The position numbers and the translations under genes were made by a program. A stretch of 64,000 bases of DNA from Micromonospora echinaurantiaca. GTDB lineage: Bacteria > Actinomycetota > Actinomycetes > Mycobacteriales > Micromonosporaceae. The DNA lies in assembly GCF_900090235.1 (NCBI RefSeq), contig NZ_LT607750.1:3959001-4023000 (forward strand). The letters are read 5' to 3'. Below are positions 1 through 8,347 of the stretch, piece after piece; position 1 is the stretch's first letter, and each line of letters begins with the position of its first letter. Below the pieces are notes generated by a model, which made no database searches, had not been told where the DNA came from, and saw nothing but the letters and a program-made list of their open reading frames with translations.

Positions 1-1
1 G

Positions 2-256
2 CTGGTGGTTCTGGGCGTGGCGGTGGCCGGGCACGCCACCCTCGCCCAGCTCCTCCACGCCGGCCTGCTGGTCGACGTCACCGCCCCGGCGGCCGAACTG
101 CGCGCCGCCGCGACGGTCATGTACTACGGCGGTGACCTGGCCGAGCTCCTGCTCGCCCTGGCGCTGCTGGTCACCTGGCGGCCGGAGCCGCGGCGCGCGC
201 GGCAGGCCGACGAGCCGACGCCCGGCACCGCTGCCCTGCCGGCCTCAGCCGGCTGA
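2..256 (+). CDS. CtaG-like cytochrome oxidase assembly membrane protein, C-terminal part only
   Basis: Only the last 84 or so codons lie in the window; the start is upstream of base 1. The visible part has a hydrophobic stretch, then the segment MYYGGDLAELLLALALLVTW followed by a basic tail. That combination is typical of the last membrane helix of actinobacterial caa3-type oxidase assembly (CtaG) proteins, which help insert copper into cytochrome c oxidase. The stop overlaps the end of the convergent WYL regulator by 12 bases. Family call rests on a short fragment. Confidence 0.55.
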   Translation: MVVLGVAVAGHATLAQLLHAGLLVDVTAPAAELRAAATVMYYGGDLAELLLALALLVTWRPEPRRARQADEPTPGTAALPASAG

Positions 257-1210
257 CCGCCCGGCCCAATCGGCCAGCCGGCGGGCGTGCTCGGCCACCG
301 CGTCCCGCAGCGCGTCCGGCCGCAGCACGGTGAACGGCCAGCCCAGCCCGGCGAGCAGCTGGGCCATCCCGTCCAGCCGCTCCGCCCGGGTACGCAGCAG
401 CACCCCGTCGGCGGTCGGGGTCAGCTCGCCCACGCTGGGCGGGATCCGGCGTCGGGCGGTGTCCGGATCGGTCTCCAGCAGCACCTCGACGTCGTGCGCG
501 TACGGCACCCCGGCCAGCGAGCGGGTCACCTGGGCCACCGGGTCGAACCCGGCCGGCACCTCGAAGGTCTCCGCCTCGGTCACCACCTCGCCGATCCGGT
601 CCAGCCGGAAGGTGCGCACCTCGCCGCGGAGGTGGTCGTGACCGGTGACGTACCAGCGGCCGGCGTGGAAGACCAGCCCGTACGGGTCCAGCCGGCGGCG
701 CGACGCGGCGCCGGCGAAGGAGCGGTAGTCCAGCCGCACCCGGCGCCGCTGCCGGGCCGCCGCTGCCAGGGTGAGCAGCGTCCCGGTGGCCGGCCGGACG
801 GCGGGGTCGGCGCGGCGCAGGGTGAAGCCGAGGTGCTCCTGCACGGCCGCCAGCCGGTCGGCGAGCGCTGGTGGCAGCACCCGGCGGATCTTGGCCAGGG
901 CGGTGGCGGTGGCCGGTTCCTCGGTGCCCAGCCCGAGCCGTTCGGCGGCGACCAGGCCGAGCAGCACGGCCACCGCCTCGTCGTCGGTGAGCATCAGCGG
1001 CGGGAGCTTGTAGCCGGGGCGCAGCCGGTAGCCGCCATAGCGGCCCCGGTCGGCGGTCACCGGGATGCCGAGCTCGGCCAGGGTGGTGGCGTAGCGGCGC
1101 ACGGTCCGCTCGTCGACGCCGAGGCGGGCGGCGAGCTCGACGCCGGTCAGCCGGTGGTGGCTCTGCAACAGCTCCAGCAGCCCGAGCACCCGACCGGCGG
1201 GATGTGACAC
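245..1210 (-). CDS. WYL-domain helix-turn-helix transcriptional regulator
   Basis: 321 residues. The N-terminal 55 residues form a DeoR/HTH_11-type helix-turn-helix (LTGVELAARLGVDERTVRRY, residues 21-40). Residues about 155-210 form a WYL ligand-sensing domain, with the core GRWYVTGHD (184-192) and the RTFRLDRI strand (199-206) typical of the family. The GTG start follows AAAGGAG at good spacing. It is divergent from the alpha/beta hydrolase at 1291, with about 80 bases between them, so it most likely controls that gene and itself. The ligand is unknown. Confidence 0.88.
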   Translation of the reverse strand: MSHPAGRVLGLLELLQSHHRLTGVELAARLGVDERTVRRYATTLAELGIPVTADRGRYGGYRLRPGYKLPPLMLTDDEAVAVLLGLVAAERLGLGTEEPATATALAKIRRVLPPALADRLAAVQEHLGFTLRRADPAVRPATGTLLTLAAAARQRRRVRLDYRSFAGAASRRRLDPYGLVFHAGRWYVTGHDHLRGEVRTFRLDRIGEVVTEAETFEVPAGFDPVAQVTRSLAGVPYAHDVEVLLETDPDTARRRIPPSVGELTPTADGVLLRTRAERLDGMAQLLAGLGWPFTVLRPDALRDAVAEHARRLADWAGRSAG

Positions 1211-1241
1211 GGGACACTCCTTTAAACCGGGCGGAAGTCGT

Positions 1242-1266
1242 CCGGATTTGATCGTACGGTATCCGG
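1242..1266. promoter_or_regulatory. Inverted repeat in the divergent regulator/hydrolase intergenic region
   Basis: CCGGAT (1242-1247) and ATCCGG (1261-1266) form an exact inverted repeat spaced by 13 bases. It lies between the divergent WYL regulator and hydrolase starts, where an operator would be expected. Six-base GC-rich arms could arise by chance. Confidence 0.3.
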
Positions 1267-1290
1267 GAGCGACGAGAGAGGGAGATCCAG

Positions 1291-2019
1291 ATGGCGACGT
1301 TCGTGTTGGTGCCGGGGTTCTGGCTGGGTGGTTGGGCGTGGCGGGAGGTGGCCGCCACGCTGCGCGGCCAGGGCCACGAGGTCTACCCGGTGACGCTGAC
1401 CGGGGTGGCCGAACGGGCCCACCTGGCCGGGCCGGAGGTGGGCCTGGAGACGCACACCACCGACATCGTCCGGCTGATCGAGGTGGAGGACCAGCGCGAT
1501 GTGCTGCTGGTCGGGCACTCCGGCGGCGGCCTGCCGGTGACCCAGGCCGCGGACCGGATCCCGGACCGGATCGCCCGGGTGGTCTACGTGGAGAGCGGGC
1601 CGATGCCCGACGGCACGTCCCAGTTCGACTTCAACCCGCCGGAGGAGCAGGAGCGGCTGCGTGCGCAGGTCGGCGACGGGCACCTGCTGCCGCCGCCCGC
1701 CTGGGACCCGGCCGCCGACCCGGAGAACCTTGCCGGCCTGGACGACGCGGCGCTCGCGCTGCTGCGGACCCGGGCCACCGCGCACCCGCTGCGGGCCGCC
1801 ACCGACAAGGTCCGGCGCACCGGCGGGCGGGCGGTGCCGACCGCGTTGGTCGCCAGCACGTTCCCGCTGCCGATGGTGGAGGAGATGATCGCGCAGGGAC
1901 ACCCGTTCTTCGCCGGGCTGGCCGGTGGCCAACTGCACGCCCTGCCCACCGGGCACTGGCCGATGCTCAGCGAACCGAAGGGCCTCGCCACGGTGCTCGA
2001 CACGATCGCCCGCGGCTGA
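1291..2019 (+). CDS. Alpha/beta-fold hydrolase
   Basis: 242 residues, the usual size for small single-domain alpha/beta hydrolases of the salicylate-esterase/MenH-like type. The nucleophile elbow GHSGGG puts the catalytic serine at residue 77. The oxyanion-side motif VLVPGFWLGGWAW is at residues 5-17. The catalytic histidine is in PTGHWPMLSEP near residue 222. No signal peptide, so cytoplasmic. ATG start with a GGGAG site just upstream. It is divergent from the WYL regulator. The substrate cannot be inferred. Confidence 0.85.
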   Translation: MATFVLVPGFWLGGWAWREVAATLRGQGHEVYPVTLTGVAERAHLAGPEVGLETHTTDIVRLIEVEDQRDVLLVGHSGGGLPVTQAADRIPDRIARVVYVESGPMPDGTSQFDFNPPEEQERLRAQVGDGHLLPPPAWDPAADPENLAGLDDAALALLRTRATAHPLRAATDKVRRTGGRAVPTALVASTFPLPMVEEMIAQGHPFFAGLAGGQLHALPTGHWPMLSEPKGLATVLDTIARG

Positions 2020-2030
2020 CCCGCGCCGGC

Positions 2031-2053
2031 GCCGGCCCGCCCGGCGGGCCGGC
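2031..2053. terminator. Bidirectional hairpin between convergent hydrolase and aroK
   Basis: Eleven-base perfect arms (2031-2041 and 2043-2053) with a one-base nominal loop lie in the 43-base gap between two converging genes. There is no U-tract, as is common for actinomycete terminators. Confidence 0.6.
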
Positions 2054-2062
2054 GACCGCCGG

Positions 2063-2578
2063 TCAGCGCTTGAGCAACGCGACGATCTCGGCGGCGATCT
2101 CCTCCGGGCTCCGCCCGTCGGTGACCACCGTCGCGGTGGCCACCTCGGCGTAGAGCGGGCGGCGCTGCTCCATCAGGTGCTTGAGGGTGGCCCGCGGGTT
2201 GAGCGCCAGCAACGGCCGGCCGGCGCCGAGCCCGACCCGCTTCACCGCGTCCGGCAGCTCGACCGAGAGGTGCACCACCGGGTGCCCGACCAGCGCGGCG
2301 CGGTTCTCCTCGGCGAGGACCGCGCCGCCGCCGAGGGCGAGCACCCCGGAACAGGAGGCCAGCCCCGCCGCCACCGCCGCCCGTTCGAGGGTACGGAAGT
2401 GCGCCTCCCCCTCGTCGATGAAGATCTCCGGGATCGGCTTGCCGGCGAGCCGCTCGATGTCGGCGTCGGTGTCCCGGAACTCGACCCCGAGGGCGTCGGC
2501 GAGCGCCCGGCCGACGGTGGTCTTGCCCGAGCCGGGCGCACCGACCAGCACGCAGACCGGCCGCGTCGACCCACTCAC
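2063..2578 (-). CDS. aroK: Shikimate kinase
   Basis: 171 residues, normal size for AroK. It phosphorylates shikimate at O3 with ATP, step five of the chorismate pathway. Walker A GAPGSGKT is at residues 13-20, the DTDADIE shikimate-binding segment follows about 15 residues later, and GGGAV of the substrate-binding loop is present. GTG start. It lies 55 bases downstream of aroC on the same strand. In many actinobacteria aroB follows aroK; here a convergent hydrolase follows instead, so the pathway operon is cut short. Confidence 0.93.
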   Translation of the reverse strand: MSGSTRPVCVLVGAPGSGKTTVGRALADALGVEFRDTDADIERLAGKPIPEIFIDEGEAHFRTLERAAVAAGLASCSGVLALGGGAVLAEENRAALVGHPVVHLSVELPDAVKRVGLGAGRPLLALNPRATLKHLMEQRRPLYAEVATATVVTDGRSPEEIAAEIVALLKR

Positions 2579-2633
2579 CGGAACCGCCCTTCGTTCGCGA
2601 CTGCGGGGCTCCGCTCCGCTGCACTCCTCGCGC

Positions 2634-3812
2634 TCACCGGATCACCAAAGCGTCGAGGTAGCCGGCGAGGTTGCGGCGCATCTCGGCGACCGAGTCGCCG
2701 CCGAACTTCTCCACGGCCGCCTCGGCCAGCACCAGGGCCACCATCGCCTCGGCGACCACCGCGGCGGCGGGCACCGCGGCGACGTCCGACCGCTGGTTGA
2801 TCGCGGTGGCCGGCTCGCCGGTGGTGACGTCCACGGTGGCCAGGGCCCGGTTCAGCGAGGAGATCGGCTTCATCGCGGCCTTCACCCGCAACGGCTCGCC
2901 GGTGGTGATGCCGCCCTCCAGCCCGCCGGCCCGGTCGGTTACCCGTCGCACGCCGGTGGCGGTGGGGATGATCTCGTCGTGCGCCTCCGAGCCGCGGGAG
3001 CGGGCCTGCTGCCAGCCGTCGCCGATCTCGACGCCCTTGATCGCCTGGATGGACATCAGCGCGGCGGCCAGCCGGGCGTCCAGCTTGCGGTCCCACTGCA
3101 CGTGGCTGCCCAGCCCCGGCGGCACCCCGTACGCCAGCACCTCGACCACGCCGCCGAGCGTGTCGGCGGCCTTCTTCGCGGCGTCGACCTCGGCCACCAT
3201 CCGGGCGCTGGCCTCCGGGTCGAGGCAGCGCAGCGGGTCGGCGTCGATCCGGGCGGCGTCCTCGGGGCGGGGGCGCAGCCCCGGCTTCACCGCGACCGGG
3301 CCCAGCTCGACCACGTGCGAGACGATCTCGACGCCGAGCGCCTGCCGCACCAGCGCCTTGGCGACGGTGCCGACGGCGACCCGGGCGGCGGTCTCCCGGG
3401 CGCTGGCCCGCTCCAGGATCGGCCGGGCGTCGGTGTGGCCGTACTTCTGCATGCCGGCCAGGTCGGCGTGGCCGGGCCGGGGCCGGGTCAGCGGCGCGTT
3501 GCGGGCCTGCCCGGCCAACTCCTCCGCGTCGACCGGGTCGGCGGCCATCACCGTCTGCCACTTGGGCCACTCGGAGTTGCCCACCCGGATGGCCACCGGG
3601 CTGCCCAGGGTGGCCCCGTGCCGGAGCCCGCCGATGATCTCGACCTCGTCCTGCTCGAAGGACATCCGGGCGCCCCGGCCGTAGCCGAGCCGGCGCCGGG
3701 CCAGCTCGCCGGCGATCTCGCCGGTGGTCACCTCGACCCCGGCGGGCACCCCCTCCAGCAGCGCGACGAGGGCGGGACCGTGCGACTCACCTGCAGTCAA
3801 CCAGCGCAACAC
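2634..3812 (-). CDS. aroC: Chorismate synthase
   Basis: 392 residues from the GTG at 3812, giving the canonical N-terminus [12 protein letters not shown]; the reading frame extends further upstream but the extra sequence does not resemble the family. It converts 5-enolpyruvylshikimate-3-phosphate to chorismate using reduced FMN. Signature segments [34 protein letters not shown] and the late RSD segment are present, and length is normal. It is followed by aroK. The expected partner aroE is about 16 kb away, beyond a polysaccharide gene island. The start lies about 190 bases from the divergent antiporter gene. Confidence 0.95.
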   Translation of the reverse strand: MLRWLTAGESHGPALVALLEGVPAGVEVTTGEIAGELARRRLGYGRGARMSFEQDEVEIIGGLRHGATLGSPVAIRVGNSEWPKWQTVMAADPVDAEELAGQARNAPLTRPRPGHADLAGMQKYGHTDARPILERASARETAARVAVGTVAKALVRQALGVEIVSHVVELGPVAVKPGLRPRPEDAARIDADPLRCLDPEASARMVAEVDAAKKAADTLGGVVEVLAYGVPPGLGSHVQWDRKLDARLAAALMSIQAIKGVEIGDGWQQARSRGSEAHDEIIPTATGVRRVTDRAGGLEGGITTGEPLRVKAAMKPISSLNRALATVDVTTGEPATAINQRSDVAAVPAAAVVAEAMVALVLAEAAVEKFGGDSVAEMRRNLAGYLDALVIR

Positions 3813-3999
3813 AGCGCCCAGTCTGTCACGCCCGGTGCTCGCCACGGCGGCGCGCCCGGCGCGTCCCGCCCAGCGGACGGCGCCGTCCCCCGCGGCCACC
3901 ACGGGCACCGCCTCTTGCGGTGAACCCGTACGATCATGGCGGCGCGCCGGGAAGTCTGGTCGGCAGATCCTTCGTCGACCCTTCGTTCGGGAGTCACCG

Positions 4000-5217
4000 G
4001 TGCTGCTCTTCGCGTTCGCGGCCGTCCTGCTGCTCGCCGTCCTGCTCTCCAGCCTGGCGCACCGGAGCATCCTCTCCACCGCAGTGCTGTTCCTGGTCGC
4101 TGGCTTCGTGCTGGGCCCGGAGACCACCGGGGTACTGGACATCACCGCCGACGCTCCGATCGTGTCGACGCTGGCCGAACTGGCGCTGTTCACCGTGCTC
4201 TTCACCGACGGCATGCGGGTCGGCTGGGCCGACCTGCGGTCGGCCTGGCGGCTGCCCGGTCGGGCGCTGGGCTGGGGCCTGCCGCTGACCCTGCTGATCA
4301 CGGCCCTGCTGGCGCACTACGTGGCGGGCCTGGACTGGCCGGAGGCCCTGCTGATCGGGGCGATCCTCGCCCCCACCGACCCGGTCTTCGCGGCCGCGCT
4401 GGTCGGCAACGAGCGGGTGCCCGGCCGGCTGCGGCACCTGCTCAACGTCGAGTCCGGCGTCAACGACGGCCTGGCGCTGCCCTTCGTCATCCTGTTCCTG
4501 GCCGTGGCGGCCGGCTCCGACGACCTGCACCTGGACGAGTTGGGCATGGAGCTGCTGCTCGGCCTGGTGATCGGGGTCGCGGTGCCGTGGCTGGCGCTGT
4601 GGCTGGAGCGCCGGCGCTTCTTCTCCGCCTCCACCCAGTACGAGCCGCTCAACGGCGTGGCGATCGGCCTGCTGGTGCTGGCGCTCGGCCAGGTCACGCA
4701 CGCCAACCTGTTCCTCGCCGCGTTCGCCGCCGGTGTCACCGTGGCCACCTTCGGCGAGCGGCAGCGGGAGAGCTTCGAGCACTTCGGCGAGCTGATCGCG
4801 GAGCTGTTCAAACTGGTCGCCCTGCTGGTCTTCGGCGCGCTGATCTCGTTCGAGTTCCTCGGGGAGATCGCCTGGACGGGTTGGATCTTCGCGGTGCTCG
4901 CCATCGTGGTGGCCCGGCCGGTGGCCCTGGCCGTGTCGTTCCTCGGCTCGCACCTGAGCCGCACCGAGCAGTTCGCCGCGATGTGGTTCGGCCCGAAGGG
5001 CTTCGCCTCGGTGGTCTACGGGCTGCTGGTGCTGGAGGCCGGCATCCCGGCCGGGGACGAGGTCTTCCACCTGGTGGCGCTGACCGTCGTGCTGTCGATC
5101 GTCGCGCACTCCTCGACCGATCTGGCGATCTCCCGGATCTTCGATCCGGCCACCACGCCGGCCTGGTACGAGCGGCTGCGGCAGGCGTCGGCGCAGCGAC
5201 GGGACCGGCAACGCTGA
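4000..5217 (+). CDS. CPA1-family cation/proton antiporter (NhaP-like)
   Basis: 405 residues from the GTG at 4000, which has CGGGAG six bases upstream; an in-frame extension to 3724 runs into the aroC promoter and is not membrane-like. About a dozen hydrophobic segments. The family core motifs [12 protein letters not shown] and [15 protein letters not shown] are intact; these include the Asp residues that carry cations in Na+(K+)/H+ exchangers. The C-terminal cytosolic tail is very short, so there is no TrkA-C regulatory domain. Divergent from aroC. Likely role is pH or Na+/K+ homeostasis; ion specificity unknown. Confidence 0.88.
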   Translation: MLLFAFAAVLLLAVLLSSLAHRSILSTAVLFLVAGFVLGPETTGVLDITADAPIVSTLAELALFTVLFTDGMRVGWADLRSAWRLPGRALGWGLPLTLLITALLAHYVAGLDWPEALLIGAILAPTDPVFAAALVGNERVPGRLRHLLNVESGVNDGLALPFVILFLAVAAGSDDLHLDELGMELLLGLVIGVAVPWLALWLERRRFFSASTQYEPLNGVAIGLLVLALGQVTHANLFLAAFAAGVTVATFGERQRESFEHFGELIAELFKLVALLVFGALISFEFLGEIAWTGWIFAVLAIVVARPVALAVSFLGSHLSRTEQFAAMWFGPKGFASVVYGLLVLEAGIPAGDEVFHLVALTVVLSIVAHSSTDLAISRIFDPATTPAWYERLRQASAQRRDRQR

Positions 5218-5241
5218 GCGCGGCCGGCCGGGGACCGGCGC

Positions 5242-5895
5242 CTAGGCGCGGACCGCGATCAGCGACTTGGTCAGGCCCGCCAGCCGCTCGTTCCGGACGG
5301 TCGCGTCGGGGAACAGGTAGCGCAGCTCGGCCCGGCCGATCAGTTCCGTGGTCAGCACCTGCCGCATCGCCGCCTCGTAGGACTTGCCCGGCGTGTAGGC
5401 CAGCGGCCACCGCCGGGCCACCACCACCCGCGCCGAGACCGGCAGGAACTGCATGCCGGGCGCCACCCAGTGCGGCTCGATCGGGAAGTACCGGTACGGC
5501 GTCTGCACCCAGTACGCCGGCGCCAGCGCGCGGATCGCCTCGGCCATCCGCCGGCGGCGCTCGTGCCCGCCCACGTGCTCCAGCACGCTGTTGCTGAAGA
5601 CCAGGTCGTACCGGCGGTTCAGGATGCGTTCGGGCAGCTCGCAGGCGTCGGCGTGGTCCGCCTCCGCCCAGTCGGGCAGTGCCGCCGGCAGCGGTTCGAG
5701 GTTGACCACGTGCACGCGGGCCGGTCGGACCGGCACCCCGGCCCAGCTCTCCACCCGTCCGCCCAGGTCCAGCACGGTCATCTCGGCGAGATTCGGGAAG
5801 GTGTGCGACAGCCAGGCGGCGCGGCGTGCCCGTCGCTTCGCGCCGAGCGGGGTCGGCGAGTCGACCAGCCGGAACCTGAGCGAGTGAAGTGCCAT
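5242..5895 (-). CDS. Class I SAM-dependent methyltransferase of the polysaccharide island
   Basis: 217 residues. Motif I is VLDLGGRVESW (near residue 41); the post-II/IV segment is YDLVFSNSVLEHVGG, the usual SNSVLEH signature of class I methyltransferases that act on sugars or other small molecules. It is the last gene of a run of minus-strand polysaccharide genes, 124 bases after the GT2 gene, and probably methylates a sugar or lipid-linked intermediate of the same polymer. That role is inferred from context only. Confidence 0.8.
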   Translation of the reverse strand: MALHSLRFRLVDSPTPLGAKRRARRAAWLSHTFPNLAEMTVLDLGGRVESWAGVPVRPARVHVVNLEPLPAALPDWAEADHADACELPERILNRRYDLVFSNSVLEHVGGHERRRRMAEAIRALAPAYWVQTPYRYFPIEPHWVAPGMQFLPVSARVVVARRWPLAYTPGKSYEAAMRQVLTTELIGRAELRYLFPDATVRNERLAGLTKSLIAVRA

Positions 5896-6019
5896 CGGAG
5901 GTCCTCTCCTGCTGAGTCTGGGCGGGCCCCCGAGGAGGTTCGCCCGGGTCTGGGTGGCTCCGCCGACGACCGTTGGCCCGGGTCCGGTCGGCGCGCCGGC
6001 GGGAGGCGGCCGGGCGGCG

Positions 6020-6940
6020 TCAGATCCCCCGGCCGCGTCGGTGCAGCGTGCGCAGCACCGCGTCGGCCCGCACCATCCGCCCGGCCACGGCCAGGGCGAG
6101 GTAGGCGCGCGGCTCGCGCGGGTTGCGACGCAGGGTCCGGCGGGCCCAACGCACGGCCGCGCCCCGGTCGCCGGCGGCAGCCCGGGCGAAGGCGATCTGC
6201 CCGGCGACCCGGGCCTCCCCGGCCGGCTGGCTGCCGAACTCGGGATAGCGGGCCAGCAGCCACTGCAACGCCTCGGCGATGGTGTCCCAGCGCTGCGCGA
6301 AGTAGGACCGCCGGTGCCAGCGGACCAGCACGTACGGGGTGCGCACGTTGACCAGCGGAGCGCTGCGGGCGGCCCGGAGGAGGAACTCGTAGTCCTCCGC
6401 GTAGCTGCCCGGGATCTCCTCGTCGACCAGCCCGAACCCGTCGCGCAGCGCGGCCGCCCGGATCAGGAACGTCGACGGGTGCAGCTCGGTCATCCGGTCG
6501 CGGAGCAGGTCGGGAAGGGTGACCGCGTCGCGGGGCAGCGACCGGTCGACGGTCCGCCCGTCGTAGCTGACCCGGATGCCGCAGCACGCGAACTCCGCGC
6601 CCGGCGTCGCGGCCAGCGCCCCGACCTGGGCCCGCAGCTTGCCGGGCAGCCACTCGTCGTCGTCGTCGCAGAACGCGATCAGCTCCCCCGCGGCGGCCAG
6701 CGTGCCCGTGTTGCGTGCGCCGGCCAGCCCCGGGGTGCGCCGGTTGCGGAGCACCCGGACCGGTCGGCCGGGCCGGCCCAGGTCGGCCAGCGTGTGGTCC
6801 GGCTCGGACTGGTCGTGGACCACCAGCACCTCGACCGGCCCTGGATGGTCCTGGTCGAGCACCGCCCGGACGGCGGCGCGCAGCAACTCCGGGCGGTCCC
6901 GGGTGGGCACCACCACGCTCACGCTCGGCTGCCCGGTCAT
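6020..6940 (-). CDS. Family 2 (GT-A) glycosyltransferase
   Basis: 306 residues from the ATG at 6940. The N-terminus SVSVVVPTRDRPELLRAAV is the standard GT2 nucleotide-sugar-binding start. ARNTGTLAAAGELIAFCDDDDEW contains the metal-binding DxD-type acidic run at residues 92-95. The rest is a helical C-terminal part. The start overlaps the end of the Alg13-like gene by four bases (ATGA), so the two are translationally coupled. Likely adds one sugar to the repeat unit of the island's polymer on the cytoplasmic face. Donor and acceptor unknown. Confidence 0.88.
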   Translation of the reverse strand: MTGQPSVSVVVPTRDRPELLRAAVRAVLDQDHPGPVEVLVVHDQSEPDHTLADLGRPGRPVRVLRNRRTPGLAGARNTGTLAAAGELIAFCDDDDEWLPGKLRAQVGALAATPGAEFACCGIRVSYDGRTVDRSLPRDAVTLPDLLRDRMTELHPSTFLIRAAALRDGFGLVDEEIPGSYAEDYEFLLRAARSAPLVNVRTPYVLVRWHRRSYFAQRWDTIAEALQWLLARYPEFGSQPAGEARVAGQIAFARAAAGDRGAAVRWARRTLRRNPREPRAYLALAVAGRMVRADAVLRTLHRRGRGI

Positions 6941-7650
6941 CGCCGCGTTCCCTCGCGCCCCGGCCGCGTCCACGCCCACCACCACGCCCGGCTCCGCCGC
7001 CGCGCGGACGCGGCCACCAGGTCCTCCACGATCTGCCCCACCCGCCGCACCGCGGCCCGCTGCGCGTCGGCCGCGGCGTCGACCGAGATGGCGAACCGGT
7101 CCGGGTCGGCCAGGCCGCTGCCGAGCGCACCCCGCAGCGCCTCCCGGGACTCGCAGAGCGCCACCATGCCGGCGGCGCCGAGCCGCCGACAGAACAGCTG
7201 CTGGTGGTCGTCGACGTGCTCGCCGTGAGCCGGGTCGCGGGGCACCACGATCGGCAGGTGGCCGTGCCGGCGCGCCTCCAGGATGGTCGCCGGGCCGCCG
7301 TGGCAGACCACCAGGTCGGAGCCGGCCATCGCGGCCTGCAACGCGTCGTGGCAGAGGAAGGGCACCGCGTCGGGCCGGACCGGCGCCCGGGTGTGTCCGT
7401 GCTGGACGGTGAGATCGACCCGGTCGGCGACCTCGGCGTGCCACTCGCACAGCCAGTCGACCAGTCGGTCGAACGGGTGCCGGTCGGTGCCGACGGCGAC
7501 CAGCAGGTGGATCCGGGCGACCTCGGCCGGGTCGCGGGGGCGGGGCACCGGGTGCGCCGGCTCGACCCGGCCCACCGGCCGCGCCGGCCGGGGCTCCGCC
7601 GGGCCGGGGGCCAACCGGCGCGCCGGCGCCGCGTCGGCGGCCCCGCTCAC
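6937..7650 (-). CDS. Alg13/PssE-like glycosyltransferase subunit (GT28 C-terminal fold)
   Basis: 237 residues from the GTG at 7650, which overlaps the stop of the Alg14-like gene (GTGA). The core carries VAVGTDRHPFDRL (residues 51-63) and VCHGGPATILEA (115-126), the UDP-sugar binding signature of GT28 C-terminal/Alg13 domains. The first 45 or so residues are Pro/Arg-rich and unlike the family, so the true start could be further in. In this family the Alg13-like chain carries catalysis and the Alg14-like chain supplies membrane anchoring and acceptor binding, and the adjacent gene encodes exactly that partner. Confidence 0.85.
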   Translation of the reverse strand: MSGAADAAPARRLAPGPAEPRPARPVGRVEPAHPVPRPRDPAEVARIHLLVAVGTDRHPFDRLVDWLCEWHAEVADRVDLTVQHGHTRAPVRPDAVPFLCHDALQAAMAGSDLVVCHGGPATILEARRHGHLPIVVPRDPAHGEHVDDHQQLFCRRLGAAGMVALCESREALRGALGSGLADPDRFAISVDAAADAQRAAVRRVGQIVEDLVAASARRRSRAWWWAWTRPGREGTRR

Positions 7651-8129
7651 AGCAGCGTCCCCACGACGGTCGCCTCCGGGTACTGCCGGCGCTGCTCCTC
7701 CCACTGCACGAGCATCGCGGACAGGAACGGGCGGCAGAGCCGGGCGGTGAGCGTCGGGGAGTCGATCCGGTCGTACACCTCGATGTAGACGGTCGGGATG
7801 CGGCGCAGCCAGGCCAGCACGACGAACGGGACGGCCACCCCGGCGCCGGTGGTCACCACCGCGGCGACCCGCCGGCGGCGCAGCACCCGCCGGGCCAGGA
7901 TCGCGTTGCGCAGCAGGTTCGGCACGTTGCGGGTGGTCGGGTGGTACGCCGGCACGACTTCCTCACCGGCGAGCAGGGACACCGCCTCGGGCGTGTCGAA
8001 GGTGACCCAGCAGCGGGGCCAGCGCTCGTACCAGGGGCGCAGGGCCAGCAGCTGGGCCAGGTGCCCGCCGCTGGATCCGACCAGCAACAGGACCGGAGGG
8101 TCCGCGCCGTCCTCGATGTTCTGCTCCAC
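7647..8129 (-). CDS. Alg14/PssD-like glycosyltransferase subunit
   Basis: 160 residues from the GTG at 8129. The N-terminal signature VLLLVGSSGGHLAQLLAL (residues 13-30) is the Alg14/PssD hallmark. A hydrophobic segment around VPFVVLAWLRRIPTVYIEV gives membrane association. It forms an overlapping pair with the Alg13-like gene downstream, as in rhizobial pssD-pssE and streptococcal cps genes. The ORF runs on upstream through non-homologous sequence, so the GTG directly before the conserved start was chosen. It begins the last transcriptional block of the island, 218 bases after the kinase gene. Confidence 0.87.
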   Translation of the reverse strand: MEQNIEDGADPPVLLLVGSSGGHLAQLLALRPWYERWPRCWVTFDTPEAVSLLAGEEVVPAYHPTTRNVPNLLRNAILARRVLRRRRVAAVVTTGAGVAVPFVVLAWLRRIPTVYIEVYDRIDSPTLTARLCRPFLSAMLVQWEEQRRQYPEATVVGTLL

Positions 8130-8347
8130 GCGAGTCCCCAGAAGTTCGCTTGGATGTGCGGTCGGCGCCAGGCCGACGCGATGACAGGTCCCCCGGCCGG
8201 TGTGCGGGGCGACCGGCGAGCGGTTGACCCCGCTGGCGGCGGAGCAGGTACGACGCCCGACCGCCACCCCAGCGATGGTAACGGCCTGCGGCCCTTCCGT
8301 CACTGTCCGCCATTGGTCTGATCGGCGTCGCGGCGGAAGCGTTCCGT
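8130..8347. promoter_or_regulatory. Probable internal promoter region of the polysaccharide island
   Basis: A 218-base non-coding gap, by far the longest within the 8-15 kb part of the island, where genes otherwise overlap. It likely carries the promoter of the Alg14-Alg13-GT2 block. No convincing -35/-10 pair can be pointed out. Confidence 0.35.

Noticed and set aside
3724..3999. Upstream extension of the antiporter to 497 residues
   Set aside because: The added segment is hydrophilic, overlaps aroC, and lacks a ribosome site; GTG 4000 has one.
3813..4301. N-terminal extension of chorismate synthase to 555 residues
   Set aside because: The extra residues overlap the divergent antiporter gene and its promoter; the family starts exactly at [12 protein letters not shown].
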